Source of the DNA: Prostheceraeus crozeri
Lineage: Eukaryota > Platyhelminthes > Polycladida > Euryleptidae
DNA length: 64,000 nucleotides
NCBI GenBank assembly: GCA_907163375.1
Contig: CAJQUW010006859.1
Coordinates: 1-64,000 of the forward strand
Direction: 5' to 3'
How positions within the stretch are numbered: the stretch's first letter is position 1; each line of letters begins with the position of its first letter. A model generated the notes under the pieces. It did no database searches. It saw nothing but the letters and a program-made list of their open reading frames with translations, and was not told where the DNA came from. Of the stretch, positions 25,147 through 37,700 are shown piece by piece. Position numbers and translations under genes: made by a program.

Positions 25147-25775
25147 AGATAAGATAAGATAATGTATATTTCAAAAAAATGAAAATCGTAAGTGGACATG
25201 AGTAGTATCAACAATACAAGAGATAAATGATTGATGTAGGTGCTTGATGAAAAGTAAACTCAGGGACATAATTAAGGAAGATAAAGTTAGACATCCATTC
25301 TGTTGTACATTGAGGCACAGTATGGTACGAAAGAATACGACCGCCGACTTCTAACTGCTTTGGGTAGAAGTAGATGCCTTGAATGTGGCAGTGTTGGAGG
25401 GAATAAAGAATGAAGGAGGTGATTCGGATCTCTCATTTTCAAAAAGGTGTTCATTGCTAGGTGGTCACGACGAATGCTAAGTGGAGTAAAGTCACTACAT
25501 AGGCAGTTTTACCACAGATAAGTCTATGAGCCCTATTTTGAACTCGTTCCATACGTTCGCTATCCTTTTGTTGTAATCCGACAAAAAGTGGACAATTGTA
25601 TTCGAGTACACTTTGTGTGCACATTTTGTAAATTTGAATAATATCTTTCTTTGGTAAAACACTGTGAAGACGACGCACCACATAAAGCCTGCTGCTAGCT
25701 TTCTTGCAAATTTTCGTGATGTGATGGTCCCATTTCAAAGAATCCGAAAACGTCATTCAAAATGTCTGCAGGAAT
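25147..25775 (-). mobile_element. 5'-truncated LINE, CR1/L2-like, RT C-terminus
   Basis: Read on the minus strand. From about 25770 the frame gives a typical end of a non-LTR reverse transcriptase: FSDSLKWDHHITKICKKAS, then VLEYNCPLFVGL, then MERVQNRAHRLICG. After one frame change near 25497 it continues with PLSIRRDHLAMNTFLKM, then RRSYSFVPYCASMYN, ending at a stop at 25287-25289. This matches the order seen at the C-terminus of CR1/L2-type LINEs. The 3' UTR is about 140 bp and ends in a (TATCT)n-like tail near 25147-25165. The catalytic domain is missing: the copy is 5'-truncated, as is usual for LINEs. Confidence 0.85.
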
Positions 25776-26270
25776 GATGCTTATGGCCTTTGATTGATTC
25801 CTCATGTAATCCAGAGCTAACTGTAGGCAGAATGTGCGGTCATGTCTCTGCCTAGGGTCATCAAGAATTGATTGATATCTAAGAAATCAGTTACTTCTCT
25901 GACAATCAGTTGATTGCAGGAATTGCACGTTTTCACAAACTACTACTTTGGATTTCCCTTATGTGTTTGGAATACAAAGGGGTGTGTGTAAAAGGTATGG
26001 TCTTTGGTTGATTTAGAAAAAGTATAAATAAATCCATTTATTCAATATTTTAGAGTTATATCTGAAAACTGCCTATGTGATAATTGTTGATCATTTTATA
26101 AGCAAATATCGGTATCTGTAGTGTCCTTCTTGCTGTGTGTTAAAGTACAGTTTACCTAATTCAGTTGGTTTAAGAAATGTAACAAATGCCGGATGCGACG
26201 AATGAAAATGTGTCAGAATTTGAATTGATTCCAAATCTAACGAACTTCGGCTGTAATGAAATGTGCTTTA
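25776..26270. other. Intron 1, no feature recognised
   Basis: No feature that I can support. Confidence 0.5.
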
Positions 26271-27309
26271 TGAAACAGTACTGGGAACATTAATGAATCA
26301 GTACTGTGAGCATTAATGAAACAGTAGTGTGAGCATTAATGAAACAGTACTGGGAACATTACTGAAACAGTACTGTCAGCATTAATGAAACAGTACTGGG
26401 AACATTAATGAATCAGTACTGTGAGCATTAATGAAACAGTAGTGTGAGCATTAATGAAACAGTAGTGTGAGCATTAATGAAACAGTACTGGGAACATTAC
26501 TGAAACAGTACTGTGAGTATTAATGAAACAGTACTGTGAGTATTAATGAAACAGTACTGTGAACATTACTGAAACAGTACTGTCAGCATTAATGAAACAG
26601 TACTGTGAGCATTAATGAAACAGTACTATGAACATTACTGAAACAGTACTGTCAGCATTAATGAAACAGTACTGTGAGCATTAATGAAACAGTACTATGA
26701 ACATTACTGAAACAGTACTGTCAGCATTAATGAAACAGTACTGTGAGCATTAATGAATCAGTACTGTGAGCATTAATGAAACAGTAGTGTGAGCATTAAT
26801 GAAACAGTACTGTGAGTATTAATGAAACAGTACTGTGAACATTACTGAAACAGTACTGTGAGTATTAATGAAACAGTACTGTGAGTATTAATGAATCAGT
26901 ACTGTGAGCATTAATGAAACAGTAGTGTGAGCATTAATGAAACAGTACTGTGAGTATTAATGAAACAGTACTGTGAACATTACTGAAACAGTACTGTGAG
27001 TATTAATGAAACAGTACTGTGAACATTACTGAAACAGTACTGTCAGCATTAATGAAACAGTACTGTGAGCATTAATGAAACAGTACTATGAACATTACTG
27101 AAACAGTACTGTCAGCATTAATGAAACAGTACTGTGAGTATTAATGAATCAGTACTGTGAGCATTAATGAAACAGTAGTGTGAGCATTAATGAAACAGTA
27201 CTGGGAACATTAATGAATCAGTACTGTGAGCATTAATGAAACAGTACTGTGAGTATTAATGAATCAGTACTGTGAGCATTAATGAAACAGTACTGGGAAC
27301 ATTAATGAA
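26271..27309. repeat. 23-bp satellite, ~45 units
   Basis: The unit is 'aatgaaacagtactgtgag' plus 'catt' (23 bp) with variants (gggaac, gtcagc, atgaac, gtgagt). The variants recur in blocks, such as gtcagc-gtgagc-atgaac three times, giving a 69-bp higher-order pattern. Each unit contains the palindrome CAGTACTG. Not coding: units are not a multiple of three and carry stops. Confidence 0.95.
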
Positions 27310-27482
27310 CCATGCGTATGCTCCATGTAATGTAAATACTAATGGAAATGCTAATGAAACATTACATGAAACATTAATGAAAATACTAATGAAATGGCTA
27401 AATTTCCGTAGACAAAACATTAATGTTTCATTAGTGGTTTCATGTAATGTTTCATTATATTTTTCATTAATGTTTTCCAAAA
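27310..27482. repeat. Satellite-derived inverted sequence
   Basis: Words of the array ('aatgaaacatt', 'catgaaacattaatg') are followed by their inverse ('cattaatgttttc', 'catgtaatgtttcatt'), making a weak palindrome of about 170 bp at the right edge of the satellite. Confidence 0.6.
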
Positions 27483-28761
27483 AATTTTCGTACGGGACAT
27501 ATTACTTAATAAATATACATATTACTTGCATCTAGTCAATGCAATTGAAAATTTAACATTTTCTAATGTTACCCCATTGACATAGATTTTAGCAGTGAAT
27601 GAATTGAAACCGTTTAGCATTAGATATATAATGCATGCTATTGTGCAGCTTTCTATGTATGCAGGTTAATAATTTCCACAATCAAGTCGTTATATAGCAC
27701 CATAATTACCTAGATATTATAGTACCTAGATTTTCCTACTTTGCAATGATATAGGTGACGGTGACTAGGCATAATAGAATTGGAAAAAGCAACTCCGGAT
27801 TTCGCCTTCAGGTTTGAAGAGCTTTCTAATGGACTTGCTCACTTTGCTTTTGCTGCGGCAATGTCTGTTAGTGCGCTCATTGAGAGAAGCCATTTTGTTG
27901 AACGATCCCAGCTTTGATAGTGGTCATTCTACCAGGTGCAGCTATAGTTCTACTGTGGATGATGCTTGCAAAAAGAGCGCTTTGACTGCGCAATATGACG
28001 GACCAACATATATTTTGTAGTGATATAATATCAACATACCATGTCCAAGTCACTATCGGTGTTGAGCTAGAGCGTTTCTTTGGATGATAAACAGAACTCT
28101 TCCTCTTGTTGCTTTCGTCATTATTATGTTGAGTGTGATCAACCAAAAACATCGCATTCCTTCACAAAATTTCACTAGATATTCAGCCTCTTTTTTTACT
28201 GCAACCTTTCCATTTTTTATATATTCTATCATAATCCGTCAATCATCATTTTGGTTGTGTTAAAATACATTAACCGTCTGCAATGTTGATCTGAATTTTG
28301 TGAACATTAGACAATGCGTTATGTCGAGACAACCATTCACTATTCCAAAATAAATCAAGGTCCAAAATCCATGCCATTTAAAAGGGCATCAAAATAGCAA
28401 TCTTGTCGATATAGCCTATTTACCTTCCACTTCAAATGCGAGATGCTGAAATATAATATTTTGCAGATCACTGTGTTTGATGCAACGCATAATAGTAATA
28501 AGCTTGTAAAATTAAGCTATTCAGTACATGCGCATTCAATTAGGCTACCATTTGCTTTTGTTAATTTTCCATGAGATAAATAAAATCTTTCATTCTTTTG
28601 TTCACCGACCGATTATTACTATTATGCAGCCAGCAAACTGACACGTCCTTATCTCAAGGTGCTATACTAGAAATTAAATGCTTTCTGTCTCTAGAACTGT
28701 CATGTTTCATAATGGAAAAATGTTAATAAAAAACTTGTGAAATGACAAGATACAGACTTCA
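27483..28761. other. Intron 1, no feature recognised
   Basis: AT-rich; overlapping frames at 27814-28152 on the two strands have no known domain. Confidence 0.5.
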
Positions 28762-28850
28762 AGATATCCGTGTTTAGAGGTAATTATGAGAGATATCCGT
28801 GTACCGAAGGTAATTATGAGAGATATCCGTGTACAGAAGGTAATTATGGA
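28762..28850. repeat. 29-bp tandem repeat, three units
   Basis: 'agatatccgtgt' followed by 'gaaggtaattatg' (or a close variant) occurs at 28762, 28791 and 28821. Confidence 0.85.
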
Positions 28851-29370
28851 AATTATTAACCTATTAATCGCAAAGTGGTTGATTCATTATTTCTCCACAG
28901 GGGCTCTCACAGTGCTGATCAATCCAAGCTTTGAGTTGTGTACTACTTCCATCATTTCAGAGATGGAAAAATCAATTCCGGGCTGGATTTTACACGGATT
29001 TTGATTTTCCATAACCTGGCTGTGATAGTAATAGGAGTTCAGTAGATGTAACCACTGCGATTCATGGCTTCGCTTGTTAGATCTGATCATCTGCGAGTCT
29101 GAAGCAGACACGTTTGATCTAGAGGACAACGGGCCTCGTGTTTCGTGAAGCAGTGCTTTAGTGGTAGAATCCCTCTCTCAGCAGATGGTCCAATGACTCT
29201 TTTTGTCTTCTGACTTCAACAATTTTATTTGCTGAAAGCCGATAAGTTGGTAATCATGAGAATTCTCTTGTAAGATTCTTACGCAATGCGTAGATCGGCG
29301 TGTAGCCATCTAGTAAGTTGTCAGCTTTCGAATTTCTAGGCAAGATGCTCATGAAGTAGGACGGAATAGG
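28851..29370. other. Intron 1, no feature recognised
   Basis: Nothing that I can support between the short tandem repeat and the interrupted SINE. Confidence 0.5.
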
Positions 29371-30172
29371 TAGTCTCCGTGGCACAGTGGTTAAGTGCTT
29401 GGCCTGGCGATCTTTTGGTCAAGCGGTCGAGCCCCGAAAGTGTCATCGGAAGTCGGCAGGAAGGGCATCCGTCAAAGAAATGGATTCATCTGCGCGCGCT
29501 TCGGTTTCCTAGAAAGGAAGGGTTATATGTAACCTTAATATCGTAATGGCACATCACAGAATTAGACAACTTGCTCCTTCTCGAATGGATAATTCGTGTA
29601 TCGCTTGCTATTGGAAATGGCAAACGATAAGCTGTCAGCAGAGGACACCAGAGCCAGTGAGAGATGCGTGCGTGCTGTGATATCACTTCGCACACAGCAA
29701 AGCACACATCGTCTAGGTAACATTCGATTCGGTGTATGCACTATGCAATGAGAAATACTGAAAAGACGATGTTGAAATCATCAAGTGAACTAATTTTGGT
29801 ACGCCTGCTACTTTTTTTAATAATGATCGGAAGGGCCAACATTATGGAAAAACGTGTGGGCAATGATCTGAAGTCTTCGAATCTGAAGGAATTTTGGCAA
29901 TCGAAGCACTTTGCTGGAACTCACATTAATCCGCAAGCGACGCACGACTTTTTTCCTATCTCTGTAAGGTATTAGGAATTCCTTTTTGGCCACTTAATAG
30001 GTTCCTCGATGTGCCGGCGATTTCGTATTAATCACACTTCTAGCAAACCGAAGCAGATAAACAAAATATTTAATTCGGTGGGATCCGGACTAAATGTTAC
30101 CGCAACACTCCAGGATAGTCTGACTAGCACCGTGTAAGCCTCCAGTATGGGGAGTAGTGACGCTAAATCTTC
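29371..30172 (+). mobile_element. tRNA-derived SINE, family 1, split by a TIR element
   Basis: The 5' half (29371-29472) runs from 'tagtctccgtggcacagtgg' through the B box 'ggtcgagcccc' to 'ggaagggcatccg'. The 3' half (30081-30172) resumes at 'ggatccggactaaatg' and ends 'gtagtgacgctaaatcttca'. In intact copies these parts are continuous ('gggcatccggacta'). The interruption is the family A element at 29473-30080. Confidence 0.9.
29473..30080 (-). mobile_element. TIR element family A, 608 bp, inserted in SINE
   Basis: Reverse orientation relative to the copy at 44998-45609 and similar along its whole length. The ends are decayed forms of the TIR: 'caaagaaatggattcatc' left, 'aaatatttaattcggtg' right. 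The SINE bases on either side, 'gcatccgt' and 'ggatccgg', are both versions of the uninterrupted 'gcatccgg', so the insertion made an 8-bp target duplication. That is the hallmark of hAT and a few other superfamilies. No transposase frame. Confidence 0.85.
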
Positions 30173-30994
30173 ATACTCTTGAAGCAATGCATGTCACGCT
30201 AATTAGCTCCCAGCTGCAGCCACTTTTTCACTGTCAATACGACCGAGATTAGCTGCATGAGAAGGCCTGCATTATCTGTTTAGTGGATATTTTTGCTGTG
30301 AGGATAATTGGAGTGGATTGAGTTGCAGATGAACGGCGCACCGGCTGTCAATTTCGAGTTCGTTGCCTATCGACTTCCCACGTCACGCTCACACACATTT
30401 TTGCAGTGAAAAGATTGAAATGTAAAGTCAGTCACGTAACGGAGTCCACTGACAAACTGCATTTCGGATAATGAGTTGATGACATGATTATTGGAACGAC
30501 AGATGGAAGGATTTCATCAGAATGAAATTGGATCAGCAATGAAAGTGCATGGAGGATGTCAGATGGGAGCCGTATTGCTGCCTTCGCTCAGCCACGTGGT
30601 TCCTGCGGCTGATAACTCGTCTACAGTGAGTCAGCGGTGAAGCGGGAAAGATCCTCGCTGTAAATTTGTGCCTTCTGTCCATCGCATCCACTTGCTTTCT
30701 TTACGTTCACTTCAGTTTAGAAGTGATGGATGGAACTGTTCAAAAGCGGTTCTCAGATCGATAAAGTTCATGCGAGTTATTCAAAATATCGATGAATTTG
30801 AAGTACCACAATCTCTGGAATTCCAGATAGCAGATTGCTTTCATTCCATAACCTTCCATTTTTATAGACTGAAAACCTTTTATTGAATATGCATCAGTAA
30901 TCATGGTAGTCAGAGCCGTGGTGTAGCATTTCAAAATCCCGGAAAATCTCAGGTCCGGAAGATATATTCTTTCAGATAAGGAATGAATTTGCAA
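30173..30994. other. Intron 1, no feature recognised
   Basis: Overlapping frames on both strands at 30668-31051 show no domain. Confidence 0.5.
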
Positions 30995-31087
30995 GAATAC
31001 TTTCCGGAAAACTCTTGTCTGTATTACACTGATTGAGTTGCTAATAAACATCAGTCCATACAGACAGGAGTTTTCCGGAAAGTATTC
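30995..31087. repeat. Hairpin with 29-bp arms
   Basis: 'gaatactttccggaaaact' (30995 onward) pairs with 'agttttccggaaagtattc' (ending 31087), extending to 29 bp per arm with one mismatch. The loop of about 35 bp itself contains 'actgat' and 'atcagt'. The word 'ccggaa' recurs nearby at 30940-30960 and 31093. Confidence 0.8.
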
Positions 31088-31149
31088 TCAGTTCCGGAAA
31101 TTTGTAGAAAGTTTTACAAATGCCATAACAAGGGATGCATGTATGACTA

Positions 31150-31270
31150 ACGATGCGTCCCCATACTGGGGGCTTGGACGGTGCTGACTTTTGCCTGGAG
31201 CGTTGTGGTCTTTTAGCCTTATGCCTTCCCGCCGACTTTCAATGACATTTTCAGGACCAATCGACCATTA
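31150..31270 (-). mobile_element. tRNA-derived SINE, family 1, 5'-truncated
   Basis: Minus-strand copy: 'ggggcttggacggtgctgac' and 'ccgactttcaatgacatttt' are the reverse complement of the SINE body. The tRNA-like head is cut off at about 31270. Confidence 0.85.
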
Positions 31271-31636
31271 TGCAGGCCTACAGGCTTACATGGGCAGCAT
31301 GCATACTTGCAGTGTTTTTAAGGTGTTCCACGTGTCACATTCTGCACCTTGGAATTTTCGACTTGTACCGTGGAATTTGAACGGTCATCCGTTACATGTA
31401 GTGAGCCATAGCCAACACAATCAATGTCCAGAATTCATCTCAAGATAGCTCATTAACATGGAGAATTAACATGCGCTATCGCTATCATTGCTCGTAAGAT
31501 GCATGTCAGTCATAATCATGTGGTCTTTTCTTCTTGCTTTTCTTTGTACGACCTCCGACCATAGAAGTGGATAATAGTACACTAGAATGGAAGTTTGATA
31601 TCTTGCCTATCTGCAATGATGGCACATGGGAAAATC
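31271..31636. other. Intron 1, no feature recognised
   Basis: A partial echo of family B text ('actagaatggaagtttg', 'gcaatgatggcacatg') lies at 31580-31628, just outside the family B copy. Otherwise nothing. Confidence 0.5.
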
Positions 31637-31893
31637 CATAGAAATTGACAACAATAAAACCTCTAGAATGGAAATTAAGCTTCATGCAATGCACAATAAC
31701 GGCACATAAATCGCACGCATTTTCACTTAGATGCACCTGCCAACGTCTGCATCATTGGGTTAGAATCAGTCACATGTGTAAATCGAAGCTTTTAATTGGT
31801 GGTTCATGCCCCAACTTAGTGTCCCCCGGATGTGCCGCGACCTTGAGTCAGTTTCCATTCTAGCAAACTTCAGATAAACAGTTCATTTCTATG
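31637..31893 (+). mobile_element. hAT-like MITE family B, copy 1
   Basis: 257 bp between inverted ends 'catagaaattg' and 'catttctatg'. Flanking 8-mers are 'ggaaaatc' and 'gaaaaatc' (7 of 8 equal), read as a target duplication. The interior ('gccccaactta', 'gatgtgccgcgacctt', 'cgcacgcattttcac') is shared with copies at 51464 and 54944. Non-autonomous. Confidence 0.88.
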
Positions 31894-34380
31894 GAAAAAT
31901 CTATGGTTTGTAGATCTGCTTCGATCTAAAACATCGTATCATAGTCAAGCTATTTGCCAAGTTGGTTGTGGAAGTTGTTGACAGCAAATTGCAGGATTTT
32001 CATGAGGAGAACTTTAAGTGGGATGGCAGCATTGTTTCATGTGAATTAGCGCACTACCGGTATTCCATGGATTAATATACTGTGTCTATTTGTGGCAGTC
32101 ATTGACAACTATTTTTCAATACTGGAATACGAATCAAAAATTGGTTGAGAGTCATAATCGAATGTGGTCGGTGCATTGGTTGTAAGAATATCTCAAGAAT
32201 TCAAAGATAAAAATTCGAATTATTGGATAATTTCTCTTTCTAGCGGCTAAGTAACCTAGTGCTTTCTGGAATGAACACATTGAAAGCTTCTTTACCGACA
32301 GTCATTTCTCAGATAAATGAAATGTCGCTGGATCCTTTCAATTAATTAGTAAATAGTTTATGTGATATAGTATGATGATATTTTGGAAGCTCATATTCGA
32401 AAGCATGCAAAGGTTTTGAAAATTGTTCAAATATATTGAACAGGGGAACCCTTTTAAGTAAAATGAATACTCTGAGATTTCTTGGCCTCTGATTTCAAGC
32501 TGGAGCAATGTATGTTCTGTAAATCGACATTACAAGTTGCGTATGTGTCTGATTATACTCTTGATTGATTATGGTATTGTTTCTATGGTATTCTATGGTA
32601 TTGTTAATTTCTATGCCTCCGACTGAATGGTGCAGAAAATATTTGATCGATTCTGATCATTATGAAAATACATTTCTATGTTTGATAATGAGTCTCTTAT
32701 CTAAATAGCACATGTTATTAACTTCAAGACTTGAAAAGTCACCTTGCGCACGTACATGCAGAATCGCGAGTAAAATTCACTGTTAAATGCTAAATTTTAC
32801 ACTGAATTCATGACTTCTGTTTATGCTTATAAATCCTGAGTGCGTTAGGCGTAGACTAATCATAATGAAAGGCGATCTTGAGACGATTTGAGTGTGACCC
32901 GTGGGAATGATCAGATGACCCGTAGCAAAAACCTTTAAAGAAACCCTGATATTTGCGTTGTCTTTCATCGTGATAGACAATCTTCTTCCGAGCGGGCTAC
33001 TCGGTCACCGGGAGATGGTCATTCCGGCATCAGTTCTAAAGATGCGGTCATTTGATCCCGTGTTTGAAAGAGTTCCAGCACTTCTTCTGTGTGTCTGCTA
33101 TCATCTCAGCTTCCTTCAGCAAGTGTATGAATTGGATGAAGATGTCTACCGTGGCATCCGTAATCTTCCTCACTTTCAGCTAATGAAGTCCAGTGAGAGA
33201 TATATCACAGGAACTTACATGTATTGGTTATATTTTAGGATAGAACAGAATCTTCCGCCAGTGATGAAATTGTTAGTCGAGTGGATGACCATCTTCAGCC
33301 ACCGGGCGGCGGAGGGACGCCCAGTTTGCATGTTGAACTATGCTTTGGAGGCCAAGCACCTAATCACAGCCACGGAGACCACATGTTGTAAAAATATTAG
33401 TTAATTAGTGAAATTTCTGGGTTTTGAAGATCCCACAATGCGGGATTGGCGGATATTCGCCATTGACAAGTGTCGGTTCTCTTACAGTGCTGAGATTGAC
33501 AATAATTAGACTCCGTCGCAGACTGTGAATTTGATGTTGTGAACTGATGTCTTTTAGCAGAACAATGCCCGCACTTGAAAGTCACAAACTCAGCATTTGG
33601 CTATTCACCCAAAGATTCCTGAAATGCTTTTGAGTGAGCATTATCTGATTTCTGTACATGTGTTCGCATCACTAATATTGTGCACCACTGTCTTTTTGTA
33701 TACCGAAATATCTTTATCGTAACTTTGATTTGTTGCAACGCCGAGCACAAAATAATTCATGGTATGGAATGTGAATTGAAATATCTGATATCATCAAAGA
33801 AATTCTCGTCAAAAACATACCCTTTGAACTCTTCTGTTTTCGAGCTGTCGTCTCAGTCTGCTGTCCTCAAAACATCCGGCCGAATGTTTGCATGTGTCAA
33901 CTTTTACTCTCACATTGTGATTGCTGACCTTCTTTGTTGGAATCGCTCAATATTGAAATATTTAAGTCTCGTCTCACTTCATTGATTTGCGCTCATTCGT
34001 GTGACCTTGATATCATGAAAGGTTTTCAATATCTACAACGAATCCAATCACGTCAAGTTGTGGACTGAAACTGCAAAGTTGTAGGAACAGAGAAAGAGCA
34101 AAATGTCAAAAACATTGTGCATGCTCTAGAAGTGGAATTCATTCGAGTACTGCGAAGTCTTGAATTTTTACGCTGTGCTCTTTTTACTTCTACAGCGTAG
34201 GCTGAAGCCGCAGACGTGATTGAAATAACAACTTGATAGAACTTGACTCCCTAGAGATCTAAAATGCTTTGAATCAAGAACTGCAATTTACCTGTAACTT
34301 TGGTTGATACCCATAACTCTTATATAATAGTCTGCAATGTAATCCTAAAATTAAAAAACACGAAAATTGTATTGCCTGTA
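31894..34380. other. Intron 1, one long open frame
   Basis: Mostly AT-rich intron. A plus-strand frame stays open from 32919 to 33404 (about 161 codons) with no known domain. Its 3' end (about 33350-33386) resembles the inverse of the family 1 SINE head ('ggccaagcacctaatcacag', 'ggagacc'), which argues against a real protein. Confidence 0.45.
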
Positions 34381-34790
34381 GCTGGCTACCTAGTAATTGT
34401 ACTTATATGAACAAATATTTAGTTGACAAATTCACTTGCAATTTTTGCCAAAAATGAGTACGTCGGGCAGACCCGTCGCCCTTTTCAATTCCGCTTCAAT
34501 GAACACAGAGGTCACAGTTGCCTCTATCGATGACTTCTCGTCAGATACATTGGATAAATGCACGAATCCAGTGAACAGTCGGCTCATTAAATGCTTGAAA
34601 CCTGCGATAACTCGTAAACATCAACTGATCGATTTCTGATTCTTACATTACCATACCGTATATACGGACACAGAGCGAAGACATCACGCTCTCCTGACTT
34701 CTTTTAATTGATTGTTTTGGCTTTTATTGCCCCTGTAGAAGCGTGAATACGCAAAACGTTTGGCCTGCACTTGTATTTTATCACAATATC
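34381..34790 (+). mobile_element. Penelope-like element fragment (GIY-YIG end)
   Basis: The plus strand gives the order seen at the C-terminus of Penelope-like elements. First comes a cysteine pair segment (KFTCNFCQK), then EYVGQTRRPFQFRFNEHR, which fits the YIG-x-T-x-R...R...EH core of the GIY-YIG nuclease. Then comes NSRLIKCLKPAITRKH near the end (KP-x-N/T-R-K). It is followed by 'gaatacgcaaaacgtttgg', similar to the GAAACG-type sequence often found just after the coding part of these elements. The copy is a broken 3' fragment. Confidence 0.7.
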
Positions 34791-37700
34791 ATAGCCAATT
34801 CATTCCCCAAGAAGACACCTCCACGTACTTTTGATTTCATAATGAAAAGTCTTCTGTTTGCGGCAGTCATATTCTACAATGTTCTATTTTCTGCTTAGTC
34901 TTGTCACTTGCACGTGTACTGAGTCAATATTTGCAGGACAAATACTCTCATTGTTCATGTTTCAGCTTCCGGGAAGTTTCATTTTACTCTCCCATTCCAC
35001 ACATCACTCATTTCCACTATTTTATTGCACTTCTTCAGTGTAGATTTGTTGTCCTCTTTTTCTGACCTCTGCATCTGTTCATTGCCTTCAAGGAATGCTT
35101 TATTATCCATCTCTGGTTATGTTTTTATTTCTGCTTTGCCGCTGATACAAGTCGCAAGCTTTGGACACACAATTAGCGCCAAGCGGCGGCATCACTCTCT
35201 GTAATCAGCACTAAGCCTCATAGACATCGGATTGTTGAAGTGGAGGGTCCAGCTGTGTTCTTCCAGTTAAATACAAAATGTCAACAACTCTCTAACGATA
35301 TCGGTGGTCTTTGCAATACTTTGAGAGATGGATTTTGATCTTCTTTGTTTGATCGATTTCATCGTCGCTCTTTTCATTCAATTTAATCAATGAACTGTGT
35401 CGGGTACATGTCTTAGCCACTTTGTCGGATTTGTAATGATTTGGATTCTTGCAGTGATAGTTTTCGAATCCCCCAGCGAGTTGATTCATTCGCTGAGTTT
35501 AGCACGCGTTCAAATTCGGATCATTAGTCAGAACGGGAGACATGTAGTGGCTTATAAAAGGAAAGGCAGTGCGGTAGTTTGCTGGTTCAAAAGTCATTTT
35601 TGCTTTAAAAGAAAAATCCTCTTTCCCCTTCGAAAGAAAAAGCTTCGACAAATAATTTATATTTTTCAATGAAGATAAAAACCCAACGCGTTTCGTCCTG
35701 TGGACAGCATCAAGGGTACTGGAAAACCAAGAATGACTATGAAGAACCTCTCATATCGACAGAAGCTGGCTAGTTCAAAAGCTTGACTTGAGTCTGATTA
35801 TTTGTTTCATTTATTCATTACTCTCAGAATCATTTATTATTATTTTTTAGCGTGCAAATTAATTCTACATTCACAGATAGCTTGATTCAAAGTGTGTCAA
35901 GGTAACAAAATTAAAAAAACATGCTAACGACTGGTTGATTTTTAAAAGGTGCAAAATATGATTTAAAAGAATATTATTATATCCTAAAATGTGTAAAAGT
36001 TTAAAAATACTTACTAGAAGGACAAACAACGCTTCTCCTCTCCTCATGTGTAATGAATTGGTGAGTAAGTCGTCCTGTTCAAAATTAAGTTAATCACTTA
36101 TATATTGAAAATATTCTATTTAACAGTCTGCCCATTCAGATGATAAGAGGACAGGTCTGTTTCCAATCAAAATATCAGATCTAGCTAACACAGCGGGATT
36201 ACGCTGTCTAAAATCTACCAGGTGTGTAAGAGAATTAATATTAGTTCCTTAAGGTAAAACATGAAATAGAATTCTACAAAATGTGCATGCAAATTTATTG
36301 ACTATTTTTAATGAGGTCATCAACAGGAACTTGGTCAGGACGATCGCGTTTCAACCGCTAAATCCTGGACGCTCAAACCCGACCAAGCGCGGTCCTGTAC
36401 ATTTAAGATGTACAGCCTAAAAAATTAAATTTGTAGTAGAGAAAAGCTAGCATCTATAAAAAGAAATATAGTCACTATTGACCTGAAATGTACCTCAGGT
36501 ATTGGTGCAATATTCTTTGTTTGTTTTTGATCTCAGAATCGACATCGAGCTTCGGGATAGATATTGAAGTTGAAATGTTTAGAAGATGGAGCTGCAAATA
36601 ATTCTTTGCCATTGACTCTTTCTAAAGTTAGTTTTGAACCTTGTGCCTCTCGGTATGTGATGAACAACTGTGTCATGACTCGATGAACATTTCCATATCG
36701 GTGGATAGTTCATCATTGAATGATCTGCTATATGGTTTAAGTGAGAGATAATACTTATAAAACATTTTGATGAAGGGCAAATGCTATGTGGGTATTCAAA
36801 GAATGTTCTAAAATCATTCTACAGTTTTCATTCTTTGTGTTTTAATAATGTATTTATAGAGTTAACAATTATTCAGTCAGTAAAAAATGGCAAAGCCTTC
36901 GATTTTCATCACTTGATCCCACAACGTTTTCTACGGTCAAAACAGTATTACTTTGAACTCACTAATTCATTGAGAAGACACTCTACATTTCCCGTTAATA
37001 TAGCTGCTATTTTGAACTCGTGTTAAGAGATTTTTCCTTGTACAAAAATTGATGCCATGTTTATAGGAATGAAAGTTTCTAGAAATATTCACTTTGATGT
37101 AATTTTTTCGATTATTATTTCCATGAAAATAAACACTTTCTTGTCTTGATTTAAAGCCGCAATTGAATCGAAAACATCCTTTTTCACTCAGCCAAATCCC
37201 CGCCATCAAAAATTGCAATATAATAAGAGCGGCTTATTTTATCGTGTCATGTAAACGAGTGATTCGTCTTCCCGTTGTCTCGTTACGTATGAATGCTGCA
37301 TGCAGGTGTAAGTATGCTGTCCAAGAAATAATCATGATAATTGGCCAATCAGCTGCCGATGTAATTAAGAAATAATTTCGGACTTTGGTTATCCTTTTGT
37401 ATCATTAATCTGGCTTGAAGAAGACGCTAGCTTGTCTTAAGACGGTGTATGGTTTAGTCCGGGCAGTGCGTGTATTCAAAGGTGCTCATTGTCTATAACT
37501 GTTATTAAATTTCTATATCTGCCTGACCTCCGTAATCTGCTTAGGCATCTATATTTGTCTAACTAATCTAATTGATAATTTCTCCTATCGACTGATTAAC
37601 AGGCTGATAATCTTTTTTGCATGATAAAAGTACAACGGCTGTCACTTTCATTTTGTCTGAAGCCAAATGATTTGAGTTCAACAGAGTTCTCAAATCCTTG

